DNA of 64,000 nt, from positions 124,001 to 188,000 of the forward strand of contig JADLDO010000028.1 in the NCBI GenBank assembly GCA_020846635.1, written 5' to 3'. How positions within the stretch are numbered: position 1 is the first letter of the stretch; every line of letters begins with the position of its first letter. Below the pieces are notes generated by a model. It was not told the DNA's origin and made no database searches. It worked only from the letters and a program-made list of their open reading frames with translations. Both the position numbers and the translations under genes were made by a program. Below, in pieces: positions 57,263 through 64,000 of the stretch. Source of the stretch: Caldilineaceae bacterium (GTDB taxonomy: Bacteria > Chloroflexota > Anaerolineae > Caldilineales > Caldilineaceae).

Positions 57263-60200
57263 ACTCCGCCCGCAGCCGCCAAAGGCCAACGCTGCATGTG
57301 GCGCTGTCGCCCACGACCAGGTTGACAAAGCCATCCTCGCGGAAGCTCGTCGCCACTCCCATTGGATTGACGAAGGCATCCGCATAGCCCAACTGCCCCA
57401 CAGGTTGGCCGCTTGGAGCCAAGTAGAGGACCGTACGCCGTACCGGATCGCTCAGGAAAAAACCAGAGCCATCGGGTAGCCCGGCCAACTGTGGCCCCGT
57501 CAAGGTACTGGTGCGGTCGCTCACAGGCACGCTGCCCATCACATCCAGCCGCCACAGCCGCCCATGATCTGCCGCAATCGTCCACCACTGGTCGCCCAGT
57601 GCCAGCACATCCACCGGCTGCCCCTGCCCCACGGCTGTCTCCAGCCCGCCATATTGGGTCAGGAATGAGCCGTTGCCATCCAACAGGGCCACGCGTGCGC
57701 CGCCTGTGTCTGCTACGGCAATGTTGCCCGCTCGATCCACTGCCAGCCCGCGTGGACGATAGAAGCTCGTCCCCAACACCAACGCCGCCGCTTCACCCGT
57801 TGCCCGGTCGATGCGAAAAATGCTCTGCGCCATCGCGTCCAGCACCAGCAATGCGCCATGCGGGTCAATCGCCACGTCCACCGGCTCTTGAAATTCGGGC
57901 AGCGCATAGCTGGTGACCCGCGTGCCATCGTCCAGCCGCATTTCTACGACGCGGCGATTTTCGCTATCGGCGACATAGATGCGCCCATTCTCAGCATCCA
58001 GCGCAACCCCGCGCGGCGAAGCAAACTGTGTGTCGCCCGCGCCACAGCCATTTGCCACGCTCCACTCTGGATCGGCGATGAGCAGCGGCAGCGATGTAGG
58101 GGGCAAGCTGTGCGTGGGCTGGTAAGGCTCCAGATTGGCGGACAGGGCAAAATCGTCATTCCCCAGGCGCGCATCGATCAATTCCGGGGCCAGCGGCAGC
58201 GGCAGATCGGAGAGGGTGACAGGGGCCTGGCTGGGCAAGAGATAGCGACCAGCCAACAGCAGCGGCCCGCTGCCTGGCGGCTGCCAGAGCACGCGCAGGT
58301 CGGATGTATTGGCGGGCGCATAACGCAGATCAATCGTGTGCCAGCCCTTTTCGAGATAGACGCCTGCCTGGCTATAGCCTGGCCCACTTGCCAAATCGGT
58401 GGGAGGCTGGTGGATCAGCGTCTCGCGCCCATTCAAAAGCAGCGTCACAGGCCCATTCGCCGTGACGGCAAAGAAGTATTCCCCAGCACGCGCCGCCGCC
58501 AATTTGCCTGTCCAATGCACGCTGTAGGGGAGCGGCAGATCGACGGGCGTACCCAATACCATATCCTTGCGCGTTGTCAGCGTCGGGCCATCCCAGGTGT
58601 TGCCCGCATAGTAGGTGCCGATCAGGCCAATATTGGGCAGCGGCGGGCTATAGAAGTGCGTGCGCGGGATCTCCTGCGGCTGACCACCGGGGGGCGTCCA
58701 GCGCAGCGCCCAATCTGCCGCGGGCGTGCTGGTGCGATAGCGCAAGGTCATTTGGTAAGCTCCCTGGGCCAATTTCTCCGGCTTCTCAACCAAGCCCAAC
58801 GAGCTGTCCAAGACCAGGTTGCCATCCAACTGCAAGTTGATGATCGGCGCATCCGCCCCTGTTGCACTACTCGATTGCAGACCGGCGATCTCAAAGAAGT
58901 AAGTGCCTGCGCTGGGGACTAACAGCGACCCTTCCCACACGACACTAAATGGGGCATCTAGCGGCGGCTCGCTGCCCCAGGCAAAGCGCAGCGGCCCATC
59001 CATGCGCGTCTCCAGCGCGGTTCCTGTGACCTCTGCACCGGCATAATAGCGCCCCACCAACCCTTGATGCGAAAGCACATCGGTCAAGGGAATCTGGATG
59101 ACCAAGAAGAGCGTGGGGCCCACGCGGTCGGTCGGCTCGGCGTGCATTTGTGCCGTGGGATAGAGCTGGCGCAACAGTTCGATGACTGGCTGATTCTCCA
59201 GCGCGACCAGATAAAAGAGATCGCCGGTGGGCGTGGTGGAAGGGAGCAGATCGCGACCGGGGTCGAAGGGGCGCACCTGCCCGCTTTGCTGTGCCGAACC
59301 GAGAAGCAGCCGCGTGGCGGGGTGGTTGAGCGCGGCAGGAGGCACATAGAAGATGGGTGCGTTCTCTCCCTGCTGCGTGCATGGATTATCTGTTGCTTCT
59401 GCGCGCAAGCAGTTGGCGAGATATTGGCCGATTGCCACCTCGGTTTCGCTTTGGGCGGTTGCCCCGGCGCGCCCCAACTGTCCCATCAGCGCCAACGTCC
59501 CGCGCCCCGCCAGCAGGGCCAGCGCCAGCAGCGCCACCGTCACGGTGCGCGGCAGCGGCCAGAAGATCGACCAGGCGCGGTCAAAGGCAGTGAGCCATTG
59601 GTCGGCGGCGAAGCCAATCGCCAGCGTCACAAAGGGTAGGAGCGGCAGCCACGCCTCGGCAGCGCTCACAATCGGCAAGGTCAGCAGAGTCGCGGGTGCT
59701 GTCGCCGAAACCAGCCCCGACGCCACCATCGGTGGGATCACGACCAACAGCGCCACTGCATACAACAGCAGCCCCATCGCCACAACCGCGGCCCGCGGCT
59801 GGCGTGCCCAACGCAGCAGCGCAGCCAACCCCGCTAGCGCCAACGCCGCCGACCAGGGCGGCAGCAATGGATGGCGCATGAAATAGTCCAGGGTCGCGCC
59901 ACCGCTGTCCAGCAGCCCTGCCACCAGGGACAACGGCCCAACCGCAGCAGTGCCCGCAGCTATGGGTTCCACCAGCAGCGCCGAACGCCACAAGGGCAAA
60001 GCGAAGGGCAGCCCCACCGTCAAGGCACAGCCCACCAATACGGCTGCCTGGTCGATAAGACCGCGGCGGCTTCCGCTCTCTGTCTGCCCCGGCATCTGCC
60101 CTTGCGCCCACCAGGCCGCGCCGCCCAACAGCACCAGCCACGCCACGGTCGCGCCCCACAGCGGCAGCGGCTGCATCAACAACAGGCCGAGCGTGATGCC

Positions 60201-61151
60201 GGTGAGTCCCCATGAGCGATGGCTGGGACGCAGCAGCGCGCGCCCCGCCATGCCCAATACCAGCGCCAGCAGCAGCGGTGCTGCGCTCCACACACTGCCC
60301 AGGCGGCTGCTCCACACGGCCCAGGGCAGCAGCGCCATCACCAAGAGCGTGACCAGCGCACCCGCGGGTTTCATGTAGGTACGCGCCGCCCAATAGATGA
60401 CGGGCAGCGTGAACGAGCCGAGGATCGCACTCGCCCAACGCAGCGCGCCCACACTCTCGCCCGTATAGCTGTAAATGGCCCTGGTGAGCAAGGCAAACAG
60501 GCTCAACGCCTCGGCATGGAAGCCCTGGGGCCAGCCCCCCTCGACCAGCCGCAGTGCTAAAACACATTCCACGTCGATGCAGGTTGCGGGGAGCGAAGTC
60601 AAGTGCCAGACGCGCAGCAAGACGCCCACGCCCAGCAGGATCGCCACCAAGATTAAATTGAGGGGATGATGCCAAGCAGAGAGAAAAGGCGTGGGGTCGG
60701 CAGGTTGGTCAGGGTCGTCAAGCGCATAGCGCACATAGTTGCCTGCGGCATCGACACGCCAACGAAAGGCCGGTGCCGGGTAGATTTCCACGCGCCCCGG
60801 CCAAAATAATCCCACCAGCAGCGCCAGCACGCCCACAGCCCACAGGCTGTTGCCCAGCCATCCCGCCCAGCTTTGCGTACCCCACAGGGACAGCAAAAGC
60901 GTTGCAGCAGCGCCACAGGCAAAACCTGTGCCAAAGAGGATGCGGCCCCACAAGGGCCATTGGCGTTGTCCACCACTCGAAGCAAAAGGGGCAAAGGGGC
61001 CTATGTGCCAGGCAAAAAGGAGCGCGCCAACCAGGGCGACCAGCAGCCCATCGCGCAGGCGATAGGTGGCAAAGCCATCGCCCCCCGCAATCAGCCCAAA
61101 ACCATACCACGCCAGGCCAAAGCCCAGCGTTAACCAAAGCAGTCTACGCAC
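57261..61151 (-). CDS. Fusion: PMT-like membrane glycosyltransferase + two PA14 + NHL propeller
   Basis: A 1296-residue protein. The N-terminal half (about 5-560) has roughly thirteen hydrophobic helices with a PMT/GT39-type first-loop acid (ATCIDVECVLALRLVEGGWP). Two PA14-like domains follow: VGRYYAGAEVTGTALETRMDGPLRF (about 699) and IGTYYAGNTWDGPTLTTRKDM (about 842), each ending in YRT/YAP plus a W-rich LRWTPPGG/LRVLWQPPGSG motif. The last 260 residues are an NHL beta-propeller (ASPRGVALDAENGRIYVADSENRRVVEM, RPRGLAVDRAGNIAVADTGG). PA14 and NHL modules usually bind glycans. The protein could build and hold a surface polysaccharide. Confidence 0.82.
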   Translation of the reverse strand: MRRLLWLTLGFGLAWYGFGLIAGGDGFATYRLRDGLLVALVGALLFAWHIGPFAPFASSGGQRQWPLWGRILFGTGFACGAAATLLLSLWGTQSWAGWLGNSLWAVGVLALLVGLFWPGRVEIYPAPAFRWRVDAAGNYVRYALDDPDQPADPTPFLSAWHHPLNLILVAILLGVGVLLRVWHLTSLPATCIDVECVLALRLVEGGWPQGFHAEALSLFALLTRAIYSYTGESVGALRWASAILGSFTLPVIYWAARTYMKPAGALVTLLVMALLPWAVWSSRLGSVWSAAPLLLALVLGMAGRALLRPSHRSWGLTGITLGLLLMQPLPLWGATVAWLVLLGGAAWWAQGQMPGQTESGSRRGLIDQAAVLVGCALTVGLPFALPLWRSALLVEPIAAGTAAVGPLSLVAGLLDSGGATLDYFMRHPLLPPWSAALALAGLAALLRWARQPRAAVVAMGLLLYAVALLVVIPPMVASGLVSATAPATLLTLPIVSAAEAWLPLLPFVTLAIGFAADQWLTAFDRAWSIFWPLPRTVTVALLALALLAGRGTLALMGQLGRAGATAQSETEVAIGQYLANCLRAEATDNPCTQQGENAPIFYVPPAALNHPATRLLLGSAQQSGQVRPFDPGRDLLPSTTPTGDLFYLVALENQPVIELLRQLYPTAQMHAEPTDRVGPTLFLVIQIPLTDVLSHQGLVGRYYAGAEVTGTALETRMDGPLRFAWGSEPPLDAPFSVVWEGSLLVPSAGTYFFEIAGLQSSSATGADAPIINLQLDGNLVLDSSLGLVEKPEKLAQGAYQMTLRYRTSTPAADWALRWTPPGGQPQEIPRTHFYSPPLPNIGLIGTYYAGNTWDGPTLTTRKDMVLGTPVDLPLPYSVHWTGKLAAARAGEYFFAVTANGPVTLLLNGRETLIHQPPTDLASGPGYSQAGVYLEKGWHTIDLRYAPANTSDLRVLWQPPGSGPLLLAGRYLLPSQAPVTLSDLPLPLAPELIDARLGNDDFALSANLEPYQPTHSLPPTSLPLLIADPEWSVANGCGAGDTQFASPRGVALDAENGRIYVADSENRRVVEMRLDDGTRVTSYALPEFQEPVDVAIDPHGALLVLDAMAQSIFRIDRATGEAAALVLGTSFYRPRGLAVDRAGNIAVADTGGARVALLDGNGSFLTQYGGLETAVGQGQPVDVLALGDQWWTIAADHGRLWRLDVMGSVPVSDRTSTLTGPQLAGLPDGSGFFLSDPVRRTVLYLAPSGQPVGQLGYADAFVNPMGVATSFREDGFVNLVVGDSATCSVGLWRLRAE

Positions 61152-61345
61152 GCAAGATAGTACCTGTTGTTATCATACAGTCACGGTACAATTTGGAACC
61201 TACAAGTAAGATGACACCGTAGGGGCTGTGCCTCTGTGCCAGCCCTTCTGCCATCTGGCCTCTCGACGATCTCATTCTATCACAGCTAACAGATGACTGG
61301 TTGACCCATGCTTGCAGCAGGTGACATCTGGAAAAGGTGACAGCA

Positions 61346-64000
61346 CTAGCTCCCCCTAGAGAGCGCACGCCGCAGCACTGCCATCTCCTCGCCGCGCAGC
61401 GCGCCGAGCAGCCAGAGCACGCCCGCATAGACCACGACGCTCGCGGCAGTGGCGGCCCACAGATTTACCCCCACTTGGGTCAGCGCATAGAGCGCGCCAC
61501 CCATCGCCGCCGTCGCCAGCAGTGGGCGCACAATGATGTTCGCCCACGGTACGACGCCAACATGACGGCGCACACTGTAATAGAAGGGAAAGAGCAGGCT
61601 GAATTCGCTGAGAATGGTGACAATGGCCGCGCCCACATAGCCAAAGCGGGGAATGACCAGGAGGTTGCCCACCACATTAAAAACCACACCCATGATAAAG
61701 GCGCGCGTCAAATAGTGCTGTTGGTTGACGGCGATCAGCACATATTGGGTCACACTGTTGACAAAGCCAATCGGGATGCTCCAGATGATGACCTGCAACG
61801 CCAAATCGGAGCCACCCAGGTAGGTGAACTCGCGACCGAAGATCTGCACGCTCTCAGGGATGTTGAGGTATTGCGCGCCGCCAACCAGCCAGACCAGCGG
61901 TTCCGCCAAAATGGTGATGCTCATGGCGATGGGCAAGCTCACCAGCACCAACAGGCGCAAACTCAACACATAGGAGCGCAGTAGATTGTCGCTGCCCTGG
62001 CGCGCATAGCGGCTCATCAGCGGGAAGATCGCCATCGTAAAGACGCTGGGGACAATGTTCAGCCCATCTAAATACTTCAGACCGACGCTGTAGAGACCGA
62101 CACTCGCCGCACCTGCCAGGGGTCGCAAAATCCAAACGTCAATGCGCCAAAAGATCGTCGCTAGCAAGTGGTTGAGCATCAACGGCCCGCTGATCTTCAG
62201 CATAAAGCGCTGCAAAGATCGATCCGGCTGCCATTGAGGCCGGAACAAGGTCGTCCGTACCAAGAGATAGAGCCAAAGCACCTGGACGATGTTCATGGCA
62301 AGGCTGACAGCCGCCAGCCCCACATAGCCCCAACCCAAGAGCAAGACCAGCGCGCCCAGCGTCACCTTCAAGAGCGCAATGGCGTTGGTCAGCCCGGCGG
62401 GATACTCCATCTTCTCAAAGGCATAAAAGAGGCTGCTGAGCGCATCGGCCCAGTTGGCAAAGAGCATGGCAAGCGCCAGGATGGCAATCGCCTGGATTTC
62501 CTGCGTGCCGATGCCCGTTGCATCCAGCCAGGGCACATCGCCCACGACGCGATAGCCCCAGACGACCAGCGCCAGCAGCGGCAAACTCGCCAGCCAGAGC
62601 AGCGTGCGCAGGATCATGACGTTGGTCAGATAGCGGCTGGATTGATCCTTGTCGGCGGCGACATCGCGCGTCAGCAGCGTGCCAAGCCCATAGCGCGAGA
62701 TGATCTCAAAGAAGCCGTAGATCGCCACCACAAAGGCATATTGCCCCGTACCCACCGGTCCCAAGAGGCGCACATAGAGCATGGCAAAGGCAAAGTCAAT
62801 CGCCTTATTGATGAGGCTGAGGCCCATCGGCACCAGCGAATTCTTGGCAACCGTACGTACCTCGCCCTCGGTGCTTTCCGGGCGATAGTAGCGACCCCAC
62901 AGCCAATAGAGCCCCAAGAGCAGCAGCGTCATCCCCGCCAAGAATGATGTGTACAGCCCCAGCTTAAAGCTCATGGGCGAATAGACCAGCCGCACCGTCC
63001 ACTGTCCCGCCTCCGGCAGATAGACAGCGCGCAGGCTGCCATTCGCCCTGTAGATCGGCAGCTCGGTTTCTTCGCTCTCCTCGCTGCCAAAGGGACGGAC
63101 AAAGGCCTTCCAGCCGGGGAAATAGGCATCCCCCACGACCAGCCAGCCGCGGTCACTGAGATTGACATCCACAAAGAGATCGTTGGCGGTATAGCGGCTG
63201 ATCTGCGCCTCGGTCAATTGCGGGCTGGCGGGAACCAGCGCATTTTCCGCCGCGGGCATCTCCTCAATAAAGAGAGTCTGGCGCAGGTCTGTGGTCAGCA
63301 AGGGCTGGCGATCCGCCTGGGCAATCACCGCTTGGGGCACAATCCACGCGCGCGGAAAAGCCTCGCTGTTCTCATAGACGCCGATGCTCGCATCACGATA
63401 GACCTCTGTCCAGCCAGGATTGGGGATGTGATGCTCGCTGAGGATGTACTTCACGTTGAGCAAGTCGAGCAGCGGATTATCGAGCGCAGCGTAGACATCG
63501 CCCCCCGGTCGGCTGTAGAGCGGCGCAATCTGGTTATAGAGCAATTCGTTGGCTTGGGGCGCAATCTGCTCCATCAACGCCACATACTGGCGAGGGATGA
63601 TCGAGTCATAGCCGCGCAGGTCATGCCAGCCATAGTACATGCCCACGTTGGCTTGAAAAGTCTTTTCGCCAGGGGCGTTGAAGGTGGTGAAACGCCACGG
63701 CTCAAGCGGCTCGCCAGCCGGAGCATCCGCCTGGGCAGGCCACGGCTCGCGCGCTTGCATGAACTCGACGACAGGTGGCGTGCCGGTCGCCTGGAGAGGC
63801 GAGAGTTCAACCGGCGCAGCAGGGTTAAAGCTGCCATGCGCCCAATAGAGATCGCCCGCCAAAATTACCACAGCGAGCAGCCCCCATCGACGCCGCGCCT
63901 GGGGTGCAAGCCAGAGCCACAGCCCCGCCACCACTGCCCACAGGCCAAAGCGCGCCAGGTTAAAGGCCTCGTAGCTCCAGGCCATGCCCCCATCTTGGAA
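61346..64000 (-). CDS. Fusion of YfhO-like membrane protein C-terminus with Wzx-type flippase, gene start beyond window
   Basis: The frame is open to base 64000 ([13 protein letters not shown]), so the gene starts to the right and the track Met at 63985 is internal. Residues 1-370 resemble the extracytoplasmic part of YfhO-like proteins ([48 protein letters not shown]), with a terminal helix. Residues 375-879 form a 12-14 helix polysaccharide flippase ([41 protein letters not shown]). It joins a GT-C-like sugar-transfer module to a lipid-linked oligosaccharide flippase, an unusual fusion. Confidence 0.82.
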   Translation of the reverse strand, partial: FQDGGMAWSYEAFNLARFGLWAVVAGLWLWLAPQARRRWGLLAVVILAGDLYWAHGSFNPAAPVELSPLQATGTPPVVEFMQAREPWPAQADAPAGEPLEPWRFTTFNAPGEKTFQANVGMYYGWHDLRGYDSIIPRQYVALMEQIAPQANELLYNQIAPLYSRPGGDVYAALDNPLLDLLNVKYILSEHHIPNPGWTEVYRDASIGVYENSEAFPRAWIVPQAVIAQADRQPLLTTDLRQTLFIEEMPAAENALVPASPQLTEAQISRYTANDLFVDVNLSDRGWLVVGDAYFPGWKAFVRPFGSEESEETELPIYRANGSLRAVYLPEAGQWTVRLVYSPMSFKLGLYTSFLAGMTLLLLGLYWLWGRYYRPESTEGEVRTVAKNSLVPMGLSLINKAIDFAFAMLYVRLLGPVGTGQYAFVVAIYGFFEIISRYGLGTLLTRDVAADKDQSSRYLTNVMILRTLLWLASLPLLALVVWGYRVVGDVPWLDATGIGTQEIQAIAILALAMLFANWADALSSLFYAFEKMEYPAGLTNAIALLKVTLGALVLLLGWGYVGLAAVSLAMNIVQVLWLYLLVRTTLFRPQWQPDRSLQRFMLKISGPLMLNHLLATIFWRIDVWILRPLAGAASVGLYSVGLKYLDGLNIVPSVFTMAIFPLMSRYARQGSDNLLRSYVLSLRLLVLVSLPIAMSITILAEPLVWLVGGAQYLNIPESVQIFGREFTYLGGSDLALQVIIWSIPIGFVNSVTQYVLIAVNQQHYLTRAFIMGVVFNVVGNLLVIPRFGYVGAAIVTILSEFSLLFPFYYSVRRHVGVVPWANIIVRPLLATAAMGGALYALTQVGVNLWAATAASVVVYAGVLWLLGALRGEEMAVLRRALSRGS

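Overview
The window is a gene-dense, moderately GC-rich bacterial chromosome segment (56 called protein genes, no rRNA, tRNA or CRISPR array recognised). Gene content and order suggest a filamentous-type Chloroflexota (Anaerolineae/Caldilineae-like). The reasons are Rex, the YqeY-PgpH-YbeY-DgkA block, a bacterial Elp3 of the kind known from Dehalococcoides, many lipoproteins and large membrane glycosyltransferases carrying PA14 or NHL parts, and extended -10 promoters (TGG-TATACT / TGC-TACAAT type). The phylum is inferred from gene content, not from a marker search.

Layout. 1-4.3 kb: TatD nuclease (cut by the window edge), trans-polyprenyl diphosphate synthase, a rhamnosyltransferase-like GT2 and a duplicated-domain lipoprotein. 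4.4-9 kb (minus strand): YqeY, PgpH (c-di-AMP phosphodiesterase type), YbeY, DgkA, and a VTT/DedA-like membrane protein. 9-16.3 kb: Obg GTPase with an apparently leaderless promoter, NadD, an S41 protease lacking the usual catalytic lysine, Rex behind a probable self-operator, RsmG, and a stand-alone release-factor-like protein. 16.5-20.7 kb: YyaL-type thioredoxin/glycan-fold protein, Uma2, a SatA-like acetyltransferase, GlsB. 20.8-25.3 kb: Elp3 divergent from a Trm9/ALKBH8-like methyltransferase (a candidate bacterial wobble-uridine pathway), galactokinase, histidine phosphatase. 25.4-28.2 kb: AlaX editing protein, RmlC-like cupin, GT2.

28.1-33.4 kb is a complete TetR-controlled MacB/LolCDE-like exporter: TetR, two FtsX-type permeases, ATPase and lipoprotein adaptor. 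It has a near-consensus promoter and a perfect 22-bp palindrome just downstream of the predicted start site. 33.5-40.9 kb holds a DUF1932 dehydrogenase, TsaB, a methyltransferase, a lipase-like hydrolase, a secreted subtilase, Bcp peroxiredoxin and an ArsA/Get3-like ATPase with an HSP20-like tail. 41-44.1 kb is an ECF-type sigma factor overlapping a single-pass, mucin-like DUF5667-type protein. 44.2-47.4 kb has dCTP deaminase, a Zn/Mn-type ABC permease and ATPase and a GNAT, behind a Fur-like inverted repeat. 47.6-64 kb: IolE-like TIM barrel, metallophosphoesterase, then envelope genes: a DUF2142/GT39-like protein, a class A beta-lactamase-fold protein, GuaA, an M6-like metalloprotease lipoprotein, a 1296-residue PMT-PA14-PA14-NHL fusion and a YfhO-flippase fusion cut by the window end.

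Between genes there is a dispersed hairpin family (five copies, core ACCCTCCcGGAAG...CTTCCGGGAGGGT) and several long near-perfect inverted repeats (arms of 23-29 bp). All functional calls come from motif reading without database searches.
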